Of a DNA stretch of 64,000 nt, positions 55,429 through 64,000 are shown piece after piece. The DNA comes from Pelomonas sp. Root1217 (GTDB lineage Bacteria; Pseudomonadota; Gammaproteobacteria; Burkholderiales; Burkholderiaceae_C). The position numbers and the translations under genes are program-made. The stretch is taken from assembly GCF_001425705.1 (NCBI RefSeq), contig NZ_LMDC01000029.1:245233-309232 (forward strand). The letters run 5' to 3'. The notes under the pieces are model-generated. The model did no database searches. It was not told the DNA's origin and was given only the letters and a program-made list of their open reading frames with translations. The stretch's first letter is position 1. The number at the start of each line of letters is the position of its first letter.

Positions 55429-56741
55429 CAATGGCCGGCCACGGCGGCGGGTTCGCCGAACTCGCCCGCTTCCTCGTGGTCATGCGGGAAGGGCGCCAGC
55501 CAGGCCAGCACCACGGGCGGGATGGAGAAGATCAGCACCCAGCCGAAGAAGCTCACGTACTGATGATTGACGTAGTTCCACAGCAGGCCGCTGACGCTGC
55601 CGGTGCCCCACTTGGTCAGCGCCATGACGCCGGTGGCCATCGCGTAGTGCGCCATGCGGAAAGGCCCCGGGGCGATCTGCTGCATCATGTAGAGCATGTG
55701 GCCGACCGAGCCCATGCCGAAGCCGAACTTCTCGATGCAGACGATGGCCGCGATGGTGGTCGTGTCCGTCGGCATCGTCTGGGCCAGGTAGAAATAGGTC
55801 AGGTGCGGGATGTTGAGCACCAGGGCCAGTGTGAAGAAGCTGCGCGGCAGCGTGCGCTTGGCGACGAAGAAGCCGCCCAGGAAGGCCCCGGCGATGAAGG
55901 ACAGCGTGCCGACCGTGCCGTTGATGTGCCCTAGCGACTCGTTGTCCAACCCCAGGCCGCCGGCAGCGATGCTGTCGAGCAGGAAGAGCGGACCGAACTT
56001 CTCGATGAAGCCTTCGCCGAAACGATAGAAGAAGATGACGGCCAGCATCATCCAGATCTGCGGCTTCTGAAAGAGCGTGACCCAGGCCTCGGCCGTGGCC
56101 GTCAGGCCGCCGCTCAGGCCTTGGCCGTGCAGCGTGGACGGCGCCCCCGGCGGCAGCACGCGCACATGCCACAGGCCGAAGAGGGCCATGGACGCCGCAG
56201 CGATCAGCACGACGATGACCCAGCACTGCACCCAGCTCATGCCCATGTGGTTGTGCAGATAGCCCGTCAGCGACACGAACAGGCCTGAAGCGACAACGGC
56301 GCCCATGTTCCAGCACATGCCCTGCAGGCCCGAGTAGCGCGCCTGGTCGGTCTTGGAGACGGTCGTCATGAAGACGCCGTCGGCGCAGGTGTCCTGCGTG
56401 GCCGACGCGAAACCGACGATCCAGAAGAAGGCCAGCGAGAGCTTGAAGAAGCCCTCCATCGGCAGACACAGCGCCACCAGGCCCAGGGCCGCCGCCATCG
56501 TGAACTCCATGCTGATGACCCAGAAGCGCTTGCTGCGGTAGGCCTCCAGCAGGGGTGCCCACAGGGGCTTGAGCACCCAGGGCAGGTACATCTGCGAGGT
56601 GTAGAGCGCGATGTCCTCGTTGGAGATGCCGAGGTTCTTGTAGATGATGGCTGCGACGACCCCCACCATCACATTGGGCAGGCCCATGGCGAGGTAGAGC
56701 GAGGGCACCCAGGTCAATGGGTGGCGAATGGATTGAGTCAT
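55428..56741 (-). CDS. MFS permease, AmpG/PAT-like sugar transporter
   Basis: A 437-residue inner-membrane protein with about twelve membrane segments. YLAMGLPNVMVGVVAAIIYK at the start, the LYTSQMYLPWVLKPLWAPLLE loop and SATQDTCADGVFMTTVSKTD correspond to AmpG/PAT-type permeases that carry amino-sugar-containing products such as anhydromuropeptides or GlcNAc oligomers. It overlaps the upstream peptidase gene by four bases and the deacetylase by one. Import of a product released by the neighbouring secreted enzymes is suggested, not shown. Confidence 0.85.
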   Translation of the reverse strand: MTQSIRHPLTWVPSLYLAMGLPNVMVGVVAAIIYKNLGISNEDIALYTSQMYLPWVLKPLWAPLLEAYRSKRFWVISMEFTMAAALGLVALCLPMEGFFKLSLAFFWIVGFASATQDTCADGVFMTTVSKTDQARYSGLQGMCWNMGAVVASGLFVSLTGYLHNHMGMSWVQCWVIVVLIAAASMALFGLWHVRVLPPGAPSTLHGQGLSGGLTATAEAWVTLFQKPQIWMMLAVIFFYRFGEGFIEKFGPLFLLDSIAAGGLGLDNESLGHINGTVGTLSFIAGAFLGGFFVAKRTLPRSFFTLALVLNIPHLTYFYLAQTMPTDTTTIAAIVCIEKFGFGMGSVGHMLYMMQQIAPGPFRMAHYAMATGVMALTKWGTGSVSGLLWNYVNHQYVSFFGWVLIFSIPPVVLAWLAPFPHDHEEAGEFGEPAAVAGH

Positions 56742-58273
56742 GGTGGGGTGGGCTTCTTGGTGCCGTTCAGCAGGGCGAGGACGTCAGACGCCTCTTGATT
56801 GGATTGCAGGGCTTGGAGCGCGGCCCGGGCCCTGTCGGTGCCCTCGCCGCCGTGCGGGTTGCTGGCCAGCGACTGCAGGCCGCGCAGGGCCTTGTCGCGG
56901 TTGCCGGATTCGAGATGCGCCCAGACGGCGAGGTAGACGTAGTCGCCAACCTGGGGCTCCAGCACGCTGGCGGCGTCCGCCGCGTTGGTCATGCTGGGGC
57001 TGACGCCCTTGACGCCGAGCACTCGGGCCAGCTGATACAGCGTGGGTGCATCGTTGCGGCGCTGCTTGTAGGCCGCCATCAGGCAGCCGCGAGCCTGCTC
57101 CAGCGCCTGGGTGCGTTCGGCACCGTTCGCCTGTGCGGCCACGGCCTGCCAGGCCCAGCCGAGCAGGCGGTTGGCTTCAAAGGGTGGCGATTCCTGCTGG
57201 GCCCATGGGGCAAGGATCTGCAAGGCCTTGTCTGCGTCGCCATAGCGGATCTCGGCATGCGCCAGCGCCCAGCGCATGGCATCGGGCGCTCGGTCGCCGC
57301 CGGCTTTCTTCACGCTCTCCTGCAGGCGGGCCAGAACGGCCTTGCCATGTTCGGCTTCAGGGCGTGAGGCGATGACCATGCCGTCGAATTCGGCCTCGGC
57401 CTGCTCGGTGGGCAGCTCGGTGGTGCGCACCGCGGCTGGCGCGCCGCCCGGTATCTGCGCCACATACAGGTTGTCCAGATGCTTGCGCAGCTCACTGTTC
57501 AGGCGGCTGGGCGCTATGCCGGTGGCTGGCTCCAGGGCCGTGAGCGCGTCCTCCCCGGCCGCGACACGGCGGAAGTACTCGTTGAAGCGCTGCACGCGCT
57601 CGGTCTTGGACAGCACGTAATGGGTCAGCAGCCAGGACTGCGCGTAAAAGACGCCGAAGAAGCTGTCGTCAATGTCCTTGTCCCCGGTGGACTGGAAGCT
57701 CGGCTTGAGCAGCCGGGCCGGCTGCAGCCAGGTGCGCTGGGCCAGGATCGCGGCCGAGGGATTGAACGCGCCGATCTCGATCGAGTCCGGGGCGATGCGC
57801 GTCGCGCCGAAGTACTCGGCGTAGCCCTCGACGTACCACACGGGATAGGCCATGCGGGCGTATTGAGCCATCACGCGGTGCGCGTACTCGTGGAAGAGCA
57901 CCTGGCCGGTGAAGTCCTTAGACCAGGGATGGTTGACCGCGAAAGCCTGGGCGCCGTCGCTGCCCGAAACGAACAAGCCCGACAAGCTGCGGTTGCGCAG
58001 ATAGGGCTGGACCCGGGCGATGAGGTCGGGGTCGTCGCTGAGCACGATGGGAAAGGGCGGCCGCGCCATGCCCTGGCTGGCGCCAAGGGTCAGCAGCATG
58101 GCCTCGTGCAGGCGTTCGAGATCCTGCAGCCTGCCCTCGGCCGTGCGCTTGGATGTCTGGGCCAGCATGCGGAAATGCGGGCTCTCGGCCAGCACCCATG
58201 ACGCGGACCAGGCCAAGGGGCTCCAGCCCAACAGGCCCAACAGCAGCGTCGCCAGCCATTTGCGGTGATGCAT
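56738..58273 (-). CDS. Secreted zinc peptidase-like protein with TPR-type repeats
   Basis: A 511-residue protein with a signal peptide (GWSPLAWSA). The gluzincin-type site is HEYAH at 128-132 with E149 in VEGYAEYFG, so the zinc ligands are His, His and Glu. This resembles DUF1570-like peptidases. The second half (from about residue 290) is made of helical repeats of TPR type (ALAHAEIRYGDADKALQILA, PTLYQLARVLGVKG, YVYLAVWAHLESGNRDKALR). It is first in a four-gene unit with permease, deacetylase and esterase. Function in the envelope is likely; the target is unknown. Confidence 0.8.
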   Translation of the reverse strand: MHHRKWLATLLLGLLGWSPLAWSASWVLAESPHFRMLAQTSKRTAEGRLQDLERLHEAMLLTLGASQGMARPPFPIVLSDDPDLIARVQPYLRNRSLSGLFVSGSDGAQAFAVNHPWSKDFTGQVLFHEYAHRVMAQYARMAYPVWYVEGYAEYFGATRIAPDSIEIGAFNPSAAILAQRTWLQPARLLKPSFQSTGDKDIDDSFFGVFYAQSWLLTHYVLSKTERVQRFNEYFRRVAAGEDALTALEPATGIAPSRLNSELRKHLDNLYVAQIPGGAPAAVRTTELPTEQAEAEFDGMVIASRPEAEHGKAVLARLQESVKKAGGDRAPDAMRWALAHAEIRYGDADKALQILAPWAQQESPPFEANRLLGWAWQAVAAQANGAERTQALEQARGCLMAAYKQRRNDAPTLYQLARVLGVKGVSPSMTNAADAASVLEPQVGDYVYLAVWAHLESGNRDKALRGLQSLASNPHGGEGTDRARAALQALQSNQEASDVLALLNGTKKPTPP

Positions 58274-58294
58274 CGTCTGCTCTCCCGGCCTGCC

Positions 58295-58740
58295 TTATCG
58301 GGCCGGCGGCGTCAGCGCCTGCAGCGCCGCCGACACATGGACCAACGGCGCATTCCAGTTGATGGCGACCTCGTTGCTCGCATGCGGCGGCGGCTTGGTG
58401 CCGAAGCCGGTCACCATGGACTGGCCCAGCGGGTTGCGGCCCAGCACATGGTCGAACAGCGCTTGCGCAGCGGCCAACGTGTCGGTCCGCGGCTGCAGGC
58501 GCCAGGCCTGGATGAGCATCATGGCCTGGTTGAGGGCCACGGCATCGCTGCCCCAGACATCGTCCTTGGCCTGCAGGCCCACGCGGTAGGCCGAGCCCCG
58601 CCAGCGGGCCATGAGTTCATCAGCAAGCTCCATCACACGGGTTTGAACGACAACGCTGTCATTTTGACTCAGGCGCATGCGGTGCTGGGCTAGGGTTACC
58701 CATGCCAAGCCCTTCACATCGCCCCAGGGAAAAACTGGCG
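58295..58740 (-). pseudogene. GH9 glycoside hydrolase remnant (C-terminal end)
   Basis: The frame reads PVFPWGDVKGLAWVTLAQHR, then DDVWGSDAVALNQAMMLIQA and DHVLGRNPLGQSMVTGFG, and ends NEVAINWNAPLVHVSAAL, the C-terminal landmarks of GH9. It lacks the first several hundred residues, and the segment between the GFG motif and NEVAIN is only nine residues, so the usual His-Arg catalytic loop is also deleted. An in-frame stop lies just upstream. It is therefore a decayed gene, 5'-truncated and with an internal deletion, beside GH2 and GH31 genes that GH9 enzymes commonly accompany. Confidence 0.8.
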
Positions 58741-58790
58741 ATCACCGTGCCATCCAGGCAAGCGGTGACGAGGCAGCGCAGATGTGGACC

Positions 58791-60821
58791 TCATGGTGTG
58801 CCGATCCAGTGGATGTGATCAGCGGCACCGTTGTCGCCGCGGGCCTGCAGCCGGTTGCGGCCCGGCTGCAGCACGACGCCAGGCCAGGTGGCAATACCGC
58901 CCTGCACTGCCCGCGCCGGCAGGTCGGTGCCATTGACGTTCAGTGTGGCGCTTTTGGCGTTGGTGTAGACCTTCACGTCGGCGCGGCCTGCGGCGCGCGG
59001 CGTGGCGCGCCGGTTGGCGATGTGGAGCATCGGCTTGTCGCTCCACTGGGCTTGGTAGTAGAAGAACGCCTCCTTGCGCGCCTGCCGGTCATAGCTCGCC
59101 AGGCCCTTGTCGTTGATGCCGGGCCGGTCGCCCTCGTTGCGGCCAGCGGAGGCAAGGTCAAAGCCGACCCAGACGAAGCTGCCCCACAGCCAGGGCCGTG
59201 CGGCGATCTGCGGCCAGTAGGCCTCGTGAAAGAGCGCCTGGTATTGCTCGGGGTGCCACGGCCCGCCGGGCTTGGGGCGGTCCGGCGGATCCTGCTGGTG
59301 CTGCACGCTGGCGCCGGCGCCGTACTCGGCCAGCGCCATCGCGCGGTCGGGCTGGCCGGCATGCACGCGGTCGGCCCAGGGACCGATGTCGCCGAACTGG
59401 CCGTCGTACCAGCCGTAGTAGCGGTTGAAACCGATGACGTCGGTCTGGCGTGCCATCGCATGGTCGTCCGCCGCGCAGCAGTGGGCGTAGCTGGTAGCGC
59501 GTGTCGGGTCGAGATCGTGCGCCAGGCGACTCATGCCGGCCAGCAGCTTCACCACCGCGTCGTCCGAGCGGTAGACCTCGTTGCCGACTCCCCAGATGAA
59601 GACCGACGGGTGATGCTGGTTCTGCTTGACCAGCTCGCGCATCTGCTGTGCAAGGTTGGCGCGGAACTCCTCGCCTTCGTCCATCGCCGAGTTCAGCGGG
59701 ATCTCGGTCCACACCAGCAGGCCGGCACGGTCGGCGTTGTCGTAGGCGCGCTGCGGGTGCTGGAAGTGCACGAAGCGCAAGCCCGTAGCGCCCAGTTCCT
59801 TCAGGATGCGAAAGTCCTCGTCGATCTCGGCGTCGCCGACCGCCAGGCCACGGCCCGGACGGCCGCTGTGGAAGAGGTTGACGCCGTGCACCGCGTGCGG
59901 CCGGCCGTTCAGCAGCAGGCCGCGTTGCGAGTCGATCTGCACGCTGCGGATGCCAACCGGCAGCGCCAGCGTATCCAGCACCTCGGCACCGTCGCGCAGC
60001 TCGGCAGTCAGCGTGTAGACGTGGGGGTCGGTGGGGCCTTGCCAGAGGTGGGGTTTGGGTAGCGTCCAGGGTTGTTCGGCCACGACGGTGGCGCCGGGCG
60101 CGGCTGGCACTGCCTGCTGACCTTGCGCCACGGCGCGGCCGGCGGCGTCGCGCAGGCTGAGGTTGAGCGCGAGGCGACGGGTTGCGTCGCCGTCGTTGCG
60201 CACGCGGGCACGCAGGGTCAGCTGGGCTCGCTCGGCGTTGACGTCGGTAGCCGAGACATAGACGCCCGGCCCGCCGTCATCGAGCAGGTCGAAGTGGGCC
60301 GCCGGCACAGCCACCAACTTCACACCGCGGTAGAGGCCGCCAAAGACCGTGAAGTCTCCACCCAGCGGCGCGACGTGCGGGGCGGTCGCGTTGTCCACGC
60401 GTACGGCGAGCTGGTTGCGCCCGGTGCGCAGCCATCGCGTGATGTCGATGCGAAAGGCCGCGTAGCCGCCGTCGTGGCGGCCGGCAAGCTGGCCGTTGAT
60501 CCAGACTTCCGCCCGCAGCGCGGCGCCATCGAATTGCAGGAAATGGCGCGACGCCAGCGCTGCGGCAGGCAGCTGCAGCTCGCGCCGATACCAGCCCGGA
60601 CCGCGGTAGTAGGCGCCGCCCGCTTCGCCGTCGATGCCGTTCCAGGTGTGCGGCAAACGTACCACCGCCCAGGCGGAATCGGCGAAGTCGACAGCGCTCG
60701 CGCCGGCTACGTCGGCGCGCAGGAAGCGCCAGCCGTCGTCGAGCGCGGTGACCTGCCGTGCAGCCCATGCGTGGCTGCCGACAAACAGCAGCAGTGCAAT
60801 GAGGAGCGACTTGATGCTCAT
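58791..60821 (-). CDS. Secreted GH2 beta-galactosidase
   Basis: A 676-residue enzyme with a signal peptide (MSIKSLLIALLLFVGSHAWA). The jelly-roll domain has DGWRFLRADV, RLPHTWNGIDGE and GGLYRGVKLV. The barrel has HGVNLFHSGR, IPLNSAMDEGEEF, the acid/base WGVGNEVYRSDD and the likely nucleophile in MALAEYGAGAS. It is shorter than LacZ and lacks the small-chain domain. The start overlaps the upstream GH2 stop (ATGA). Removal of beta-galactosyl groups from a plant polysaccharide is likely; beta-glucuronidase or beta-mannosidase activity cannot be excluded within GH2. Confidence 0.9.
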   Translation of the reverse strand: MSIKSLLIALLLFVGSHAWAARQVTALDDGWRFLRADVAGASAVDFADSAWAVVRLPHTWNGIDGEAGGAYYRGPGWYRRELQLPAAALASRHFLQFDGAALRAEVWINGQLAGRHDGGYAAFRIDITRWLRTGRNQLAVRVDNATAPHVAPLGGDFTVFGGLYRGVKLVAVPAAHFDLLDDGGPGVYVSATDVNAERAQLTLRARVRNDGDATRRLALNLSLRDAAGRAVAQGQQAVPAAPGATVVAEQPWTLPKPHLWQGPTDPHVYTLTAELRDGAEVLDTLALPVGIRSVQIDSQRGLLLNGRPHAVHGVNLFHSGRPGRGLAVGDAEIDEDFRILKELGATGLRFVHFQHPQRAYDNADRAGLLVWTEIPLNSAMDEGEEFRANLAQQMRELVKQNQHHPSVFIWGVGNEVYRSDDAVVKLLAGMSRLAHDLDPTRATSYAHCCAADDHAMARQTDVIGFNRYYGWYDGQFGDIGPWADRVHAGQPDRAMALAEYGAGASVQHQQDPPDRPKPGGPWHPEQYQALFHEAYWPQIAARPWLWGSFVWVGFDLASAGRNEGDRPGINDKGLASYDRQARKEAFFYYQAQWSDKPMLHIANRRATPRAAGRADVKVYTNAKSATLNVNGTDLPARAVQGGIATWPGVVLQPGRNRLQARGDNGAADHIHWIGTP

Positions 60822-63631
60822 GGCTTTTGCACGACGACTTTGCCCAGCAGGCCCGAGGGCTGCGTTGGGTCGGATTGGACCATCACCGTCAGTTGGCGGG
60901 TCGTTGCACCCTTGGACAGCAGCACCGAGAACTCGGCCGGCGCGGCCGTCGTCTTCTCGCCCAGCTTCACGCCGGCCAGCCACACCTGGGCCTTGCCGGC
61001 CAGCTCGCGGAACACCAGCCGGGCGCTGCCGTCGTTGAGGTCGGCACGCAGGCGCAGGTCGGTGCGGTACAGGCGCCACGCTGGCGACTCGGCGGCTTGC
61101 TTGATCGGCACCTCGCCCCAGCCCCAGGTGTTCATGTCGTTGTCGGCCAGCTGGACGTTGGGGTCGGGCTGTGCGGCCTGCGCGGGCGAGATGCGCCAGT
61201 ACAGGAGCTGGGTCACGGGCTCAGCCACTGCCACGGCGGGCGGCGTCGCCGCGGTCTGCAGCGCCAGCGTGATCTCTGCCGGCTGCAGGCCATCGGCCAA
61301 CGCACGCAGCCTGGCCTCGCCGCTGCCGTCTCGCCGGCTCTGCAGGATGACCTGGGCCAGGCCGTTGTAGAGGCTGCGCTCGGATGCCTTCTCGGACTCG
61401 TGCGAGTTCGCGTCGCCATTGCCCACGCCGATGACGCTGGCTGCGCCGCTGAGCTCGAAGCGCACCTTCAGATTGGCCGTGGGCACGAAACGGCCCTGGG
61501 CATCAAGGGCGCTGACCGTGACGGGCATGGCGTCCAGGCCGTCGCCGGCCAGTGCGGTGCGGTCGGGCGCCAACAGCAGGCGCACCGGTGCACCGCTGGT
61601 CTCGACCACGTCCCGGGCGATCTCGATGTCACCCTTCAGCGCGACGGCCTCCAGCTTGCCGGGCGCATAGGCCACGTCGAAGGTCACCATCTCGAAGGGG
61701 TCGACGTCGCGTTCGTCGAGCACCTTGCCGTTGAGCAGCAGCCGCACACGCGGCGCATTGCTCAGCACCATGACTCGCTGCTGCTTGCCCTCCTGCCCCG
61801 GCCAGTTCCAATGCGGCGCGATCTTGACGACGGGCTGCTCCTCCAGCTTGACCCACTGCGCCCGGTGCAGCCAGAACGCCGTCTTGGCAAAGCCGCACAG
61901 GTCCATCGCGCCGAACACCGAGCTGGCACTTGGCCACTCGAAGGGTGTCGGCTCGCCCCGGTAGTCGAAGCCCGTCCAGACGAAGCCGCCGGCGATGAAG
62001 GGCCGCTCGGCAATCGCCTTCCAGGCCTGGCGGTGGGTATTGCCCCAATACGCCGCCTGGCTGTCGTCCGACGCCATCAGATGGGCGGCTTGATCGGTCT
62101 TGAACTCGCCGCGCGACATGAAGGCCGAGGTGTCTTCCGAGCTGGTCAGCGGCAACTTGGGGTTGGCCTTGTGGAAGCGGTCGTATTCGCCGATCTGGTA
62201 GTTGAGGCCGACGACGTCGACCGCCTGAGACACGTTGATGGGCGAGAACAGGCCGCCGTTCATAGCGGCCGTCACGGGACGGGTGCTGTCCAGCTCCTTC
62301 ACGGCCGCCACCATGCGACGCACCATCTGGAAACCCACCTCGGTGCCCTGCATCGGCTCCTCGTTGAAGACCGACCACAGGACGACGCTCGGGTGGTTGC
62401 GGTCGCGCTTCACCAGCCAGGTCAGCTGCTCCAGGTAGTCCCGCGACGGGTTGAAGTTGCGGTTCTCGTCCATGACGAGAAAACCCATGCGGTCGACCAG
62501 GTCCAGCACCTCGGCCGCCGGCGCGTTGTGGGCGAAGCGAATGGCGTTGACGCCCATGTCCTTGAGCCGCCGCAGCCGGTAGGCCCAGATGGCCTCTGGC
62601 ACGGCGACGCCAACGCCGGCATGGTCCTGATGGATGCAGACGCCCTGCAGCTTGACTGGCAGGCCGTTCAGGAAGAAGCCCTTGTCGGCGTCGAAACGGA
62701 TGGTGCGAAAGCCCGTTTGGACCTCGGCCTCGTCCAGCGCCTGTCCCGCCGAACGCAGCTGGGCGCGGACGCGGTAGAGCCGCGGGTCCTTCAGCGTCCA
62801 CAACTGGGGCGTCTTGATGGCCAGTTGCAGCTTGGCCGTGCTGCTACCCAGCGCCTTCACGCGCACCCGGCTGCGAGCACGCGCGACTTCCTTGCCGGCA
62901 GGGTCGATGAGGCTCACATCCACCTCGGCGTCCTGCGCCGTGCGGCCGCTGCTGTTCACCTCGATCTCGACCGGCAGCGACCAACGATTGCCGTCGGCGC
63001 TCACCGGGTTGGCATGGATGCCGTCGGTGGCGATGTGCACGGCGTCGCGCTTGACCAGCCAGGTGTGACGGTAGATGCCGGCGCCCTCGTACCACCAGCC
63101 CTCCATCGCGTCGGCGTCCACGCGCACGGCGATGTTGTTCACGTCCTCGCCGTAGCGCAGATAGGGCGTGATGTCGATGTTGCGGCCGTTGTAGCCCGAC
63201 CAGTTGCGGTTGACGACGATGCCGTTGACCCAGACGGTGCTGTGGGTGGCGATGGCGTCGAACTGCAGCTCGATGTGGCGACCGCGGTCGGAAGCGGGCA
63301 GCTGGAAGTAGCGCCGGTACCAGCCGATGCCGCGCTTGCGATAGCCCTGGGAGAGGTTCTCGTTGGCGTCGAAGCCGCCCTCCACGGCCCAGTCGTGCGG
63401 CAGGTCCAGGCGGCGCCAGCTGGAGTCGTCGAAGTCGGTTGCCGCAGCCCCCGTGACGCCACCCGCCTTGGCGCTGTTGTATGAAGCGCCATGGCCCTTG
63501 ATGGGCGGCGTGGGCACGTCACCCAGGTGGAAGAGCCAGCCCTGGTCGAGCGACAGGCGCTCACGTGGGCTGGCATGGGCCAAGCTGGTCACTGCCAGCA
63601 AAATCATCAACAGAACGCGACGCCAAGGCAT
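60818..63631 (-). CDS. Secreted GH2 beta-galactosidase, long form
   Basis: A 937-residue enzyme with a signal peptide (MPWRRVLLMILLAVTSLAHA). LDLPHDWAVEGGFD, GWYRRYFQLP, VNGIVVNRNWSGYNGRNIDI and GIYRHTWL mark the sugar-binding sandwich domain; GVCIHQDHAGVG begins the barrel. The acid/base is in WSVFNEEPMQG, and the nucleophile is probably the Glu of LTSSEDTSAF. Additional beta domains (a DUF4982-like one and a Big-like one) extend to the C-terminus. GGAG six bases before the ATG. It is translated as a pair with the shorter GH2. Confidence 0.9.
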   Translation of the reverse strand: MPWRRVLLMILLAVTSLAHASPRERLSLDQGWLFHLGDVPTPPIKGHGASYNSAKAGGVTGAAATDFDDSSWRRLDLPHDWAVEGGFDANENLSQGYRKRGIGWYRRYFQLPASDRGRHIELQFDAIATHSTVWVNGIVVNRNWSGYNGRNIDITPYLRYGEDVNNIAVRVDADAMEGWWYEGAGIYRHTWLVKRDAVHIATDGIHANPVSADGNRWSLPVEIEVNSSGRTAQDAEVDVSLIDPAGKEVARARSRVRVKALGSSTAKLQLAIKTPQLWTLKDPRLYRVRAQLRSAGQALDEAEVQTGFRTIRFDADKGFFLNGLPVKLQGVCIHQDHAGVGVAVPEAIWAYRLRRLKDMGVNAIRFAHNAPAAEVLDLVDRMGFLVMDENRNFNPSRDYLEQLTWLVKRDRNHPSVVLWSVFNEEPMQGTEVGFQMVRRMVAAVKELDSTRPVTAAMNGGLFSPINVSQAVDVVGLNYQIGEYDRFHKANPKLPLTSSEDTSAFMSRGEFKTDQAAHLMASDDSQAAYWGNTHRQAWKAIAERPFIAGGFVWTGFDYRGEPTPFEWPSASSVFGAMDLCGFAKTAFWLHRAQWVKLEEQPVVKIAPHWNWPGQEGKQQRVMVLSNAPRVRLLLNGKVLDERDVDPFEMVTFDVAYAPGKLEAVALKGDIEIARDVVETSGAPVRLLLAPDRTALAGDGLDAMPVTVSALDAQGRFVPTANLKVRFELSGAASVIGVGNGDANSHESEKASERSLYNGLAQVILQSRRDGSGEARLRALADGLQPAEITLALQTAATPPAVAVAEPVTQLLYWRISPAQAAQPDPNVQLADNDMNTWGWGEVPIKQAAESPAWRLYRTDLRLRADLNDGSARLVFRELAGKAQVWLAGVKLGEKTTAAPAEFSVLLSKGATTRQLTVMVQSDPTQPSGLLGKVVVQKP

Positions 63632-63699
63632 GGTGACTCCATCAAGCAGTGAGCCGGTGGACACGTGAGCATCCACCGGCTTGTGGTCCGGTCAGCCGG

Positions 63700-64000
63700 T
63701 CAGGCCGTCCAGCTTAGCGAGGCGCCTTCGGTCTGCACCGGGCTGCGCTGGCCATCCACCTCCAACGCCCAGTCCCGCAGCGCACCCTCGCTGACCTGCG
63801 CTGTGTAGCGGCCGCCCTGGCGGCTGACCATGCCCCGCGCGGCGACGTTGCCGTCCGAGCCCACGACCGTGAAGGCCGCGCTCTTGCCGTCCTCCAGCTC
63901 GAACACGCGCAGCACCGTGCCACGGGTGTAGTCGTAGTCCGGCTTCTCGGTCTCGGCGCCCCAGGCGATGACGCTGTTCGGTGCGGCGTACAGCGGCATG
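63700..64000 (-). CDS. GH31 alpha-xylosidase/glucosidase-like protein, C-terminal part
   Basis: Only the last 100 residues lie inside the window. The segment LYAAPNSVIAWGAETEKPDY followed by DYTRGTVLRVFELEDG matches the C-terminal beta-domains of GH31 alpha-xylosidases (the RPNSVVALG and DYADGVTLRVY pattern). The gene continues beyond the right edge and lies 68 bases upstream of the long GH2 gene, probably in the same operon. GH31, GH2 and the GH9 remnant together recall a xyloglucan-degrading set. Confidence 0.7.
   Translation of the reverse strand, partial: MPLYAAPNSVIAWGAETEKPDYDYTRGTVLRVFELEDGKSAAFTVVGSDGNVAARGMVSRQGGRYTAQVSEGALRDWALEVDGQRSPVQTEGASLSWTA

Noticed and set aside
60827..63484. 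885-codon open frame opposite the long GH2 gene
   Set aside because: Antisense shadow; the minus-strand frame holds GH2 catalytic motifs and a signal peptide.

Overview
This is a GC-rich chromosome segment, about two thirds G+C by eye. It most resembles a free-living betaproteobacterium of the Burkholderiales (Roseateles/Mitsuaria/Rubrivivax type). The pointers are the codon use, a PEP-CTERM tail, TonB-dependent receptors of the Xanthomonas/Caulobacter type, and an Azoarcus-like aerobic 2-aminobenzoate cluster. No rRNA, tRNA, CRISPR array or phage genes were recognised. The organism assignment is inference.

Layout. 1-15.4 kb: a polysaccharide block with the 5' end of a sugar-binding protein gene (minus), two modular GH18 chitinases, a GH16/beta-gamma-crystallin/CBM6 glucanase, a LacI-type regulator and a TonB receptor. 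After these comes a tightly coupled quartet: flavin halogenase, SapC protein, cupin_8/JmjC-like protein, second halogenase. Palindromes of the form TTGAAAGCGCTTTCAA stand before the binding protein, the glucanase and the receptor, so one LacI-type factor probably controls them. 15.6-19.4 kb: a small secreted NTF2-like protein, a second EF-G gene (fusA2-like) behind an elaborate leader, and two unknown proteins.

19.5-37.5 kb: two divergent operons sharing a control region full of TTTCG motifs. Leftward run a TonB receptor, an amidohydrolase, GH36-like and GH27 alpha-galactosidases, a ricin-lectin/DUF4874/DUF4832 protein and two spherulin-4 (GH135-like) proteins. Rightward run an EamA transporter, AgaZ, AgaS, a BadF-type amino-sugar kinase and an AgaR-like DeoR regulator. 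Together they look like a utilisation locus for a galactose/galactosamine polymer, possibly fungal galactosaminogalactan. With the chitinases and beta-glucanase nearby, the window reads like an arsenal for fungal cell walls (inference).

37.5-40.1 kb: a lower-GC island with an unknown gene, a candidate PD-(D/E)XK nuclease and a Fic protein with tandem palindromes at its start. 40.1-53.4 kb: a 13-gene leftward operon for aerobic CoA-dependent 2-aminobenzoate breakdown with a complete Liv-type ABC importer and a MarR regulator. It is interrupted by repeats, one of which encodes most of a signal peptide. 53.5-58.3 kb: an operon for an alpha/beta hydrolase, a CE4 deacetylase, an MFS permease and a secreted zinc peptidase with repeats. 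58.3-64 kb: a broken GH9 gene, two GH2 beta-galactosidases and the 3' end of a GH31 gene, suggestive of xyloglucan use.

Repeats of note: three copies of a CACAGAGG-type palindrome, two copies of a structured 3' element whose stem shows compensatory changes, and a 514-bp element bounded by 76-bp inverted repeats.
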